Of a stretch of 64,000 nucleotides of DNA, positions 43,703 to 54,184 are shown piece by piece. The notes under the pieces were generated by a model. That model was not told the origin of the DNA. It worked only from the letters and a program-made list of their open reading frames with translations, and did no database searches. How positions within the stretch are numbered: position 1 is the stretch's first letter; each line of letters begins with the position of its first letter. Source of the stretch: Kalmusia sp. IMI 367209 (Eukaryota > Ascomycota > Dothideomycetes > Pleosporales > Didymosphaeriaceae); the NCBI GenBank assembly GCA_027946365.1, contig JAPEUQ010000023.1:366399-430398 (forward strand), written 5' to 3'. Made by a program: the position numbers and the translations under genes.

Positions 43703-44544
43703 ATGGGATCAAAATCTTTGTAAGGACCTTTGTTGAGATGATTAGTTTTGACACGCACTAACAGACATCCAGCCCAATCTTCGCCGCACTTATCTTCGCA
43801 GCTTTTTTCATGGGCGCTGCCGCAGCGCCTCATTCGCGTAGCACACGCGATACAATCGAGACTCTACTCCCAGTAGCGATATTTGGTGGGATACTCTTTG
43901 TCCTAGGCTGTTTACTTACAGCCTATTATTTGTATCCGTTGTGGGCCAGATGGGGGCCCAGAGCATGGGCGAATGTAAGTTTCGAGCCCTCTTCCTAAAA
44001 GTGTGTTTCCGGAGTTAATTTCCTAGAACGCCGTTTTCCTTGTGTGGTGCAGAGGTTCCGTCATCGGACATGCAAACATACCTGCTCCGCCCGCTCCACC
44101 GCCAAATTTCCTTCAGGACCGCAGAGACTCGGTCATAGAGGACGATTTTGTGCCCATACTGATACCGGTGCACATGCCGGCCCCTCTACCGGCGCAGGTG
44201 GACGAAGAGGAAGGGGAAATGGAAGAGGAGTGGGAGGAGGAACACTGGCCGCTTCCTGTAAGTATATTTCCAAGCACGCATGCAATACTTCATGTCGGCT
44301 TGTACCAGTAAGGTTCGAGACAAGCTGAGTACCGTGGGTATAGACTACTTTTTAGGGCCGCTTTCCTTTGTATATCCAGTGCTATGCGAAGGACGCACAG
44401 GCAGCTGACCAAATTACAGCGCCGCCGTTATACTATCTGAAGGACTCTGGCACTGTCCTTCGTGGTCTTGGTCCCCAGACCAAACATGATGCTCTCGAAT
44501 TTCCCCCGCACATCGCGCACGCGCTCCGTACCGACGATGGGTAG
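43703..44544 (+). CDS. Predicted secreted single-pass membrane protein with acidic tail
   Basis: Exons are 43703-43719, 43773-43974, 44027-44257 and 44380-44544. Introns 1 and 2 are 53 and 52 bp (GTAAGG...TCCAG, GTAAGT...CCTAG). Intron 3 is less certain: an in-frame alternative acceptor at 44355 would shorten it and add eight residues. The product is about 204 aa. It begins MGSKSFPIFAALIFAAFFMG, a clear signal peptide with Ala-rich cleavage region. Next come a short Ser/Arg segment and a membrane span around residues 38-62 (LLPVAIFGGILFVLGCLLTA). The C-terminal half is Pro-rich, then very acidic (repeated E/D), then soluble. Such type-I-like small proteins are common at fungal surfaces. No family is recognised. 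Confidence 0.52.
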
Positions 44545-46002
44545 TAGTCGAGATGGCTTTGTATTTTAGACATTTGATGGCTTGAAAGTATGGTGCATCT
44601 TGTGGTAGTGTTGAGCGAACATTTTTGTCTTAGTCATCTAGAACAGCCATACGCGTAATGTCTAAATCTAATGGATCCGCGCAGTTGGATATTGTCAGAT
44701 AGCAATAATAGCCGTTATATCAAGGCATATTGTGCTGCTTCACTGTGACTAATCCTTGCCAAAGCAAAACTCTGAGAAGCTGACGCGTGAAGAGCGTGAC
44801 AAACTTTGCGTCTCGCGTCCTCACGTGTCCTGTGACGTCACTGTCACGACAAATCAGCGAAAGCCAACTTTTCACGCCGACTGCGCTTTCAGCAGGCATC
44901 ATTTGTTTCCATTTTAGCCACGTATTTGAAAGCCGCCTCTTAGCGAGCAGCACGGCTGCAAACTATCTGAAGCTCAACATTTTATGTTAGCGCGCGTGAT
45001 TCGGGAAGAGCCTCCACAATGCTGGGTGGTACCGCGACCAGTCTTGGCGTTGCTTACCATTATTCCCATGACAGAGGCATGGGAGATTCCGCGATGGAGA
45101 AGATATGTATAAGGCAAATAAATATATGGCACTCAAAAGCAACGCGGCAACATTATGACGAGGCGAGGTCAGCATAGATTGGTTTGTGGTGCTGGTGAAG
45201 ACACATGATGATCATCTATGGGGAGCTCGAAATTAATACGAGAGGGCAACTTGACCGCGGCACGGAGACATCTTGAACAAAAGAGCCTAGAAACTCGGTA
45301 GCAAGCGTCTGGTAGACGTCTAGAAAGAGGGTGGTGGCCATCTCAAGGCTCTCTTGCACCGCTCATCATTTCGAGGGGACGGTATCTCAGCAAGGGTTCC
45401 AACGACAGGGTTTTCATCCGCGGATTGTATCACCATACACGAGAGAGACTCATAATAATTTCTACCCCGCGCGTACGCGCCTGTGCTACTACATCAAGGA
45501 GCAGGCGCTGCGCGTCGCTCTGAAGGGCAAGGAGCGAAAGAGTGCTGATTCCACCGATATCGGGTGGTGCATCGGAAAGGGCTGACTTGTTTGAACAGAT
45601 ACTCGAGACGGGCAGGCCTGCCTTGAGGCTCCGCTTCCTTCGGACATACATCATGTTGAGGTATATATCACTTGACGTCTTTGCTTGAGCACGTCAAATG
45701 GCTGAAAGTGTGCCGAATGTATACCGCTTGTACCATCACGTATGGCTTTTCAGGAAGTGGCATTTCATTCATCATGTGACGGACCACATGGCAGCGCTGC
45801 CGCCGGGGGGGCCTTGTTCGAAAATGTCGGGACGTAATTATCGGCTAGACCACATTGTGTAACCCACTTCACCTACTTCTTTCCATCTCACAATCTTCGT
45901 TTCCCCTTCCGTGTCTATTCCCTTTTCCATATTTACTCCTCCTTCCGTGTCTACTACACCTTTCCTTGTCTACTCCAGAGGTCATTGAACACTATAGACA
46001 GC
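44545..46002. other. Intergenic; right end is a typical fungal leader
   Basis: No supported gene lies in 44545-45850. From 45860 to 46000 the sequence is strongly pyrimidine-rich (CCTTCCGTGTCTA occurs repeatedly), and it immediately precedes the zinc-finger gene ATG at 46003. Confidence 0.45.
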
Positions 46003-46907
46003 ATGAATTTTACCTGCGTTCTCTGCGAACGATCTTTCCGCAATCACGCAGCGTTACATCAGCACGATTGAATCTCACCTGCACATGTCCGTTCTTTTTC
46101 TCGCGAGGACTGTGACCAGTTCCGCGGCACCACTGAAGGCATAAAAAAGCCCAAACAAGAAGCATCCGTGCACGCGCAGCCCTTCGCATGTTACGACTGC
46201 GGTCGGTCCTTCCGTAGCGAAAAAGATCTTGTGCAACACCTACGAGACTCATCTGCGCATATCGAGTTCTACAAGTGCAACGACTGCAATTGCTCTTTCG
46301 TTACCGAGGCAGCCCTCGCGCTGCACTTGCGGTATTCTCCAACTCACTTGTACGGTCTAGACACACCTCTCGATATCTCCTTCCGCTCCTTTCAGACCTT
46401 CAGGTATAATCCGCGTCTGCCGCCAGCCACATCCTTTGCTTATTTGCGAGCTCACATTACCTGGCCGCATGCGCCGCATGCGGCAGGCTGGATTTGGGCC
46501 CGTTACCAGGCTGCCCTGGAAGGCGAACTGCGATTGTGGTACGGGCACGAAAATACTCTAGTCACATGGCACACCCTCTGCCATGCCATTGGCATCAAGC
46601 CGCTACCACAGACATCTGGTGCATGTGAGCAGGTACGAGTCCACGGATCCCTGATCTTGCATCTTGGTGCTTACTTTGCAATTAGGCTGTTCGACGTACT
46701 CACGTCAACATCGTCGATCTCATTGAATGGGCCCGCAACCGTACGAGCGACCAGGCGACGGTCCAGACCTTTTGCGATGTGGAGTCGTTACGAGTCTATA
46801 CCCTGGGTACAGGCAAGATCTTCCGCAATCTCGACTGCAGTCAAGCAGATGACAATGTCGTCCTGAGGCATTTACTTCGCATGATCTCCTACGATACCTG
46901 GTGGTAA
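46003..46907 (+). pseudogene. C2H2 zinc-finger family gene with an in-frame TGA in finger 1
   Basis: Exon 1 is 46003-46632, the intron is 46633-46685 (53 bp, GTACGA...ATTAG) and exon 2 is 46686-46907, nominally 283 aa. Three fingers of the same type (C-x2-C-x12-H-x6-H) occur at residues 5-28, 61-84 and about 91-114, the last two with QHLRDSSAH and LHLRYSPTH ends. A conserved helical domain follows (LPPATSFAYL, WARYQAALEGELRLWYG, WHTLCHAIGIKPLPQT, RRTHVNIVDLIEWAR, NVVLRHLLR). I know this architecture as a recurrent expanded family in Dothideomycete genomes, with unknown function. Codon 23 (46069-46071) is TGA, between the two His ligands of finger 1, where the sister fingers have Arg. There is no later in-frame ATG before the domain. 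Everything else is intact. So it is either a recently killed copy (CGA to TGA, RIP-like), a readthrough gene, or a sequence error. Confidence 0.7.
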
Positions 46908-48376
46908 GGGAATGTTAGCGCGGCTGCGTTCAGTTTGGGACTCGGTATCGGCCATGTCGCGACGGACCTCAACGCTTCTTAGTAGTTGTGAAGAGCATAC
47001 ATGGCATGCGGAGAGTTCTGAGCATCCTGTCAACCACTATGGACTAAGCGGCGGTTAATCCCGAAAATGCTTTTTGTTCCGGAATGCAAGGGTGGGAAAA
47101 TGATGGAAGGTCTCCTCATCGGGTGTAACACCTTTATAGGCTGACAGGATTATGCTCACACACGGTTCGGCTCAACTCCAACTCTTCACGTCTCGGCAAA
47201 TCAGTTCCTCTTGCCGACACTACTCCTTGGAGTCTCTTATGGTTGGGAGTGAGATCTCTATCATCTCGCCTTAAGAAGTGCCACACCCTCATATTGCGGG
47301 ACACTGACTTTAAGCGGGAACGAAACTCCCTGCTCAGTACCCGACCAATACTGATGGATGTGCACGATCAGGCCTTTCAATTTATATTTTGAATGTCAGT
47401 AGCTTTCATCACATTCTCGTCGGAGGAAATGCCAGGTGCATGCATTGTGAAAGACATACAGCTGCGCCTACACAGCATGTTCGACACAGTCCCCTTCCAA
47501 GGTTCGTGCCCATGTCATTTCGACCTATCCTCATCCTCCCTCTCGTCACCCCCTTGTCAACATCAAGATGGTTCATCCCACCGCTTCCGGGCCATCCAGG
47601 TCGATCCATGCTCCCTCGGTACGCTGAGACTCTACGCGCGCCGGTAAGTCTACGCTTGATCTGCCACTTTGCCCAGGGAAGCAGAATGGAGGAAAGTCTC
47701 AACATGCGAGACTAGTCACTGGATGCATGTATCCAACTTCTCGAGGCGTGTCTTTCTTCCTCCTAACAAGAATCAAAACTGATCTAGACTAGGCGTCCAG
47801 GAGAGGAAACACACTCGGTGACTTAAGATCTAGATCGATGACGCTAAACAGTAGGTGGCTTGTTATAATCCACGACCGCGAATCCTTACAACTTTGTTCC
47901 TGCGTGTCTACTTTCTTGGACTCCGGGCTCGTCTTCTGTCTGCTCTACGGTGGTGCACTTTGAGTGGGACGGCGCACTAAAATAGACTTTGTATGCGGAC
48001 TACTGCGCTCTTGAAGATATATCTAGCTGCACTTTCGCCCCTTGCAGTCTGACTTCTGGCTTGGTCTCAATTGACATGACAATAAGCTGAGTCCGTAGAC
48101 CCTCGCAGCTATGTGGTTGGTGGGCTGAGATGACGTTCTAAGTAGGGATAGTATGGCGTCGTGAATATGGCGAGAAAGCTCGAGGAATATAGCATAGTTG
48201 ATGGTTATGCCAGGAGGAAGAGTACGGGAGAGCGTGGGTTGGAATTGGAATTCAGCTGTGGTTCTTGCAGCTATTCTAATAAGAAAGAAGTTGGCTAGTG
48301 AACTGGGAGTCGATGCAGCAGCAGCGTCCAATTCACACGCTTTGAAAATAGACAGTTGTCTCATTATTACTCAGCG
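46908..48376. other. Intergenic, nothing recognised
   Basis: Several 60-110-codon frames overlap on both strands with no domain. A minus-strand frame at 48364-48023 could be a continuation of the candidate gene at 48655 but has no splice support. Confidence 0.35.
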
Positions 48377-48655
48377 CTAGCACTGAGGCCTTAATGTGCA
48401 TGCGATTGTTCCACTCGCTTCATGGTCCCGACTCCCCGTACAGTGATGCGACAGTGTATTGATGGGCTGCGCGTTGTGTAAACCATGTAGGAAGCCCTCC
48501 ATTGGCCGATCATCTACTTGATCTAGCTGATAAGGCTTGGTCCTTTCAATGCGAATTTTTCTTAATCGTTCTTTCAGGCTTGGAACGAACATGACGCCTT
48601 CCGACACGTCTTCCAACGTGCGCAAGAGCACTAGACGTGCTTCTGCGAAATCCAT
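48377..48655 (-). CDS. Possible 92-aa small protein
   Basis: The minus-strand frame starts MDFAEARLVLLRTLEDVSEG and has a helical, charged N-terminal 50 residues. A TATA-like element (TTATATAAAAT) lies about 30-45 bp upstream of the ATG on that strand. No family is recognised. It overlaps a plus-strand open frame of similar length, so support is modest. Confidence 0.28.
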   Translation of the reverse strand: MDFAEARLVLLRTLEDVSEGVMFVPSLKERLRKIRIERTKPYQLDQVDDRPMEGFLHGLHNAQPINTLSHHCTGSRDHEASGTIACTLRPQC

Positions 48656-50379
48656 GCTACGGAGAGCTGTTGTTTCTGCTAAATTATTTTATATAAACCT
48701 ATCATCAACGTTCCGCAGCGACGTGAGCTTCGTCGGACTTGCCAAGCGGGCACAAGATGTTGGTGCCAACTGTGACTGCGAATTCGGCAGCGATTGTGTA
48801 CACGATAGTGTTAGAGGGAGCAGATTACCCGGCAGTTGTGCTTGTCAAGATAGTATTTTACATCACCGCTTCTCCCTCTTCTCCGCCTGAAGCTTCTTCC
48901 AGACAACATTCTCGTCGCTCCCTTCCTGCTTCTCCACCTTGTTGGACTACTCTTTCAAGGTCAAGGATGTTTTGGTCGTGCAATTGTAGGAGGACAGATC
49001 CAGCTCGAGGTCGTGGATACTGAAATTTGTGTCAGCTCTCCAGTGCTCAGCATCTCCGGTCCGCAATCTCAGGCTCCATATCGATGAACTCGATTAGTAA
49101 GGCGGTGTTGGCAGCGCTGAAAGACTTACAATTATGCGCCTCGATCTTGAACGCTGAGGCAGACTCGGGGTAGAATCGCATGTGGCTGTGGTTCAGGGTG
49201 AAGATGGCGGGGACGCCTCACCTTCCTCGCGCACCTGGTGTAGCCAAGACAGCCCGAGCCCTATCCCGTCACCCTCACTGTCGGATCCATCTGTGGGTGG
49301 TAGCAAGGGCCCATCTGCACGGTATTGTAAGTATAGAATGTGTGAAGAGGCGGTTGGGCGGTCGCGTCGATAACGTCTGCATGCGAAGCGTACGCGTCGG
49401 TGGGTATTGACGCTTCTAGGGGGAGGGCGTGCGCATGCGCTGTTCTCGAGTGTCTTGTGCGCTTTCAGAACTTCATTATGCGATGATAGTACTTTCCGTC
49501 GTGGTTGGTGACGGGCGTTTCGGCCAGCATAAGACGACGTGTCTTGCGCGGTAGCGGACTCGCATATTGATTAGGTCGCGCACGCTTGCGGAACTGGGAG
49601 GGAGCCGAGCAACAAGACGGGCGAGGCTTCGCGGTCCATTTGAGTTGGAAAGCCTGAGCAATAATGATTAGGATAGTGTAAGATCAGAGGGTCGGAGCTA
49701 ATGCAAGGTTCCAATGGCTTAATAAGACGATCGTGCCCGCTGGTAGCGATAGCGCGGCGGGCCCTCGTCCCTAGCATCCATGAATCGACGCATACCCGAC
49801 CCCCCATGACGCGTGCGATCAGCCGTCAGCAAGCAACAAAGGACGGCCTCAGTACCCGTCCTCAAGCGCCAGATTCGCATCTGAAAGCATAATCTTCTTG
49901 ACAACAACCTTCTTTCTACCCCTCCGAAGTCTCGCCCGTGCTAGCGCGTACGCGACACAGGGACCGCCCATGCAATCGAGGTAGCTTTTGTAAGAGTATT
50001 TTATATTTCCTAGCTGAATGGCTGAAGCTATAGGCCCACCTCAGCGCCGAGGCTCGAAGAAGTCAAGTACACGAGTAGAGGTTTCCCCATGGAGCTCTGA
50101 CCCTAGCAAGACGCCCGTCGCCTTCGTCCTAACCCTCGTGAGAGATTATGCCGCGTCGTTGTGGGGCTCTAACCCTGTTAAGAAACTACGCCAAGTCGGC
50201 ACTATTGTTGCTTGCTATATGAGGAAATAATTCTTCAGCCCGTGTGCTTGCAGCGGGGTTGTTGAGGCAGTGCATAGGCGACAGGGTGTTTTAATCTGAT
50301 TGGTGCTTATTCATTATTCTCTCCCAGGCCCTGGCTGGGACATCGTTCCCACCCAATGGTGCGGCATAAGCGAACAGTG
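48656..50379. other. Intergenic with a possible minus-strand relic
   Basis: On the minus strand about 49175-49125 reads MRFYPESASAFKIEAHN, followed by a GTAAGT donor and, further on, a CTGACAC...TTCAG acceptor-like site. The downstream frame ends in a TAG after about 23 codons, so this looks like a broken gene. Otherwise nothing is recognised. Confidence 0.35.
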
Positions 50380-51026
50380 ACTTCATATACATACCGGCCA
50401 CTCGAAAGAGCCGATTATATCCGAGTCCTAGCGTTAAATCCTGCCACCCAGCCCAACGATTATTGCTCTGGGTCTTTGCAATCGACCACAATCAGCATGC
50501 CATTTCGACCTAATATCTTGCTACACAGCGCTGTCCTACGTTTGGGGTCCACCTAAGATGCCAGTGTCCATTTTCCTTGATCAGAAGAGGTCAGGATCAC
50601 TGCGAGCTCGCACGATGCTCTTGGAGACCCACACGATAGCACGAGAATTCGTTACACCTGGACGGAGGCGCTCTGTATCAATCACGATGACATTGCGGAG
50701 CGCAACACCCAGTTGTCCTGATGGGAGATATTTACTGGGCGGCAGACCATAATGTTGTTCATTTGGAATCTTTTACAGACGAATCATTAGTCCTAATAAT
50801 AGTAGCTCATCTGTTCCGCTCGCTACATCGACAGGCCACTGCACCCATAGAGTCAATAAAATATAAAGATGGTGCTTCCCTTTTCGCAACGGTGGTCGCT
50901 GACATTACGCCTTCCAAAGGTCCCTGCATGACCTTTCTAATAATTAAGAAAGTAGGTCCTTATATATATGTAGTAAAGCTTATCTATCTGAAACATACTA
51001 TTCTCTATTTACGTGAGCGTTTATAG
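50380..51026 (+). pseudogene. Heterokaryon-incompatibility (HET) domain pseudogene
   Basis: Four blocks in shifting frames spell out the start of a HET domain in the right order. SYTYRPLERADYIRVLALNP comes first (from 50380). Next is ALSYVWGPPKMPVSIFLDQK (50528-50589), then ASSHDALGDP...EALCINHDDIAERNTQ (50590-50710). Last is MGDIYWAADHNVVHLESFTD (from 50721), open to a TAG at 51024. The frame changes near 50520, 50590 and 50716. The hallmark marks are LSYVWG, A-L-C-I-N and M-x-x-I-Y-x-x-A. HET domains trigger cell death on non-self fusion in filamentous ascomycetes. The copy is inactive, and its 3' part is missing where the A+T-saturated block begins. Confidence 0.85.
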
Positions 51027-52131
51027 GAGGAATCCTACTATAAGTGAGTACGCGTACTCGTAAGACCTATAGCTACTCACTATTCTTATCTCATGCCAGA
51101 AAGCGCTAAGATCTTAATATTATAATAATATAACGAAAAGTTATTACTAGCTTTACTATTTTAAGACTAGTTTTAGATCTAAGCTACCACTTTAGCTACG
51201 TATTTAGTATATTATATATTACTATAATATTACCTTTAATATTATATCTATATATATTTAGGCTTAGTCTTATATTATATTATAACGGTAGTAACTCTAC
51301 TATATAGAATCTATATAAGTTGCGCTATCTCTTACTATTCTTAAGGCTAATAAACTAGGTGATTTTTCCCTATAGGATTAGGGAAGGAGGCCTATAAAGA
51401 AAATAGAAAGGAGAAAGAATTAGATCTATTTTAGATAACCCTATTTTATACTCTTTACGGCCTAGAAGCATAATCTATTATAGAGTAATAGGAAAAGATA
51501 GATCTATAAAGAAGCTACCACTCTAGTAACTATTATAAAATTAATTAATATATATCTCTTTTCTTTATTATTATATTCTTTATTCTTTTCTTTATTTTTA
51601 TCTCCTATATTTATCCGCTCTAATGATTACGTTTAATATTTCTACTATATTAGGTTTCCTATCACGGTTAATTAATTAGTCTAATATAAAATTTAGGACT
51701 ATAATTTATCTATTATAGTAATCATTATTAGTACTAGTATTTATAAGTTTCTTACCCTTATTTATATCTATCTATTAATAAGAATATATACTAGGTTCTA
51801 TATACCTTTATTATTAGAAAATTAGTAAGTTACTACTATGTTTATTACATTATCATAAATATTAATCTAATATAATAGTTTAAAATAATTAGTTATACTA
51901 TTTAAGTTAAAGCCTATAACTATATAAAGTCCCTAATACTCTATATTATTTAATCTCTCCTTTTTTTTATATTAATCTTCTTTTACCGTATCTATCTACT
52001 CTATACTTAAAAGACTTATATAATATTTAAATAATAATAATATTATTCTTATCTACCCTTAATTATAATATATTTTTTTATATTTAGAGACGTGCTCTCT
52101 TCTTAATCTAAAGTGATAGTGGTGATATATT
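51027..52131. other. A+T-saturated, RIP-like DNA, no gene
   Basis: Base composition drops abruptly after about 51040. The stretch is dominated by TA, AT and CT/AG words with very few CA or TG dinucleotides, the expected outcome of C-to-T change at CpA on both strands. No coding, LTR or repeat structure is recognisable. Confidence 0.7.
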
Positions 52132-52518
52132 TATTAAAGTCTAACTTAGAGTAGCTAGTCCTAAGAGGTTAGTAGTTAATTCTTAGGTAGGAATATAGTT
52201 AGAGAAAGTAAATAAGAGATTAGAGAATTTAAAAGATAGATTACTAACTTATTTTAAGGTTATAACTTAAATTAAATATAAAAACTAGAAGTTCTCACGC
52301 TTAGGATTATATATATACGTTATCCTATAGATTCTATAATTTCATATTATCTCATATCATAGAATATATAGGATTCTATAGTATAGTTACATAATATTAG
52401 CTAACTATAAGTCATCCTATAGCTTAGTACGTAGGATATTATAGAATATTATCTAATTATAGTAGGGTAAGGACCGTTATAAGTAGTTAATTTCTATATA
52501 AGATCTAGGATCCTAATA
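52132..52518 (-). repeat. 3' LTR of the Gypsy element
   Basis: It aligns end to end with 58157-58539. Shared landmarks are CTAACTTAG/CTAACTTAGGG, AGCTAGTCCTAAGAGGTTAG and the CTATAGTATAGTTACATAAT block. Differences are almost all transitions. The adjacent minus-strand purine tract at 52519-52535 identifies this as the 3' LTR. Confidence 0.92.
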
Positions 52519-52720
52519 TTATCCCCTCCTTCTAGTATATATTCTTATATAATAACTTATATCTTCTTAAAGTACTTATTATTATTATTCTATTAAAAAT
52601 TAAATAAATATAATTAGTTAAATTATTATAGTTACTTATAAGTACTATATTAAGAAAGGTTAGTTATATAAAATATCATCTTTAAAGGTTTAGTATAGGA
52701 ATTATTATAAGAATGGTATC

Positions 52721-53086
52721 ATGAAATATAAGCCTATAAAACTAGTAGTTCCCAATTTTTCCTAAATAGATAATGAGGTTAAGCGTCTAAAAAAATTAGA
52801 GGAAGTAGTTACTACTAAAAAAGAAACTATAATAACTACTCTTTAGGTAGTTTATACTAAGAGGAGTCGTTTAATAAAGTAGAGACGATTCCTAAAAGAA
52901 TATAAATCTTAACTATTAGTAGAATCTATAAGGTTTATAGAGAATATTAAATATCTAAAAGGACTAAAGTCTTTAAGATAGAATATTACTTAGTTAGAGA
53001 ATGGTTTAATATCTAGGTCCCTTAGCCTAGACTAGTTAACCTATTCTCCTCCTTTAGATCCTAGTGCTTTAGAGCCTATTTCCTAA
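52721..53086 (+). pseudogene. Antisense coiled-coil ORF relic inside the Gypsy element
   Basis: On the plus strand, opposite to pol, one frame stays coherent for 121 codons from an ATG at 52721 to 53086. It contains NEVKRLKKLEEVVTTKKETI, then TKRSRLIK, a stop, RRFLKEYKS and IRFIENIKYLKGLKSL. This is a Lys/Glu/Leu-rich pattern typical of a coiled coil. Seven internal stops (codons 15, 42, 54, 64, 87, 91, 105) are all TAA or TAG, none TGA, as expected if all were Gln codons hit by C-to-T. Short basic coiled-coil proteins of this general look (RLRKQxxFLKER-type) recur in filamentous fungal genomes. Its link to the element is positional. Confidence 0.6.
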
Positions 53087-54184
53087 TTTCCTATTTAATA
53101 GGTTCTTTTATACTTTATTAAGGAGTAATTTATAGTTCTATTAAAATTCTTTTCTAGTTCCCATATATTTTTAGAGTATGGGTAACCTTTCTACTTAATT
53201 AACTATTCTTATAGAACTTAGTTATTTCTTTTAATTTTTTAATAATTAAGGAGTACTTCTACTTTAAATTTAGTTTCTTCTTCTAGTTAATAATAGAAGG
53301 TTATCTTAATTGGTATATTATTATTAGTGGGTTCTAGTAGTAATATATAGAATATTAAGTATATCTTTACGTCTTACAGTAGTTCTAGTTTATAGTTTAC
53401 TAGTAATATTTATTCTAATATAAAAAATAATTTAACTTTAATATAGTCTAGTTTCTTATACTTTTATTTTTTTATTTTTAAATTTTTATAAATAGATATG
53501 CTTTATCCCCTTCTTTAGCTAAGGTACCTTTTTTTATTTTTTATTAATATAGGAGATGCTTTATTACTATTTTATAAGAAGGTTCTATTATAGTTTTATA
53601 TATATTTATTTTATATCTTTTATATTTTATATTACTTTTCTACTTTTACTTATGTTAGTATTACTTAGTTAAAAAGATATAAATATATTTTATAATTTAT
53701 ATAATATAGTATCATTCCCGTTATTACTAATATATTATTATTATGTGCTAGTTATACTATTAATAGTAAGGAGATTTAATTATTTTTTATTTTATTATAG
53801 TATATTCTAAGATATATTTCTATTATTTAATTTATTCTTTCTATCTATCTATCTATTTATAAATAATATACTATTAATAATTTTCTTTTTATTTTAATGA
53901 ATATCATTAGGATTATCTAATAGTTAGATATAAATAGCTTATCTCTATTACTAATTATTATTTTTGGTATTTTATAATGTCTAACGTGTTAATCTAAAAG
54001 TAAGAATCCTAGTTCTTTAATAATTATCTTAGTTATATATAGAAATAACTTAACGTATTTAATAAATCTATTTATTATAACTAGTATAATATCGTACTTC
54101 GTTTCTATTATAGAGTCTTTTAATAAGGATAGTCCTATTATAAAGTCTATTAAGATATCTTTTTAAAATATTATTAATATCTTA

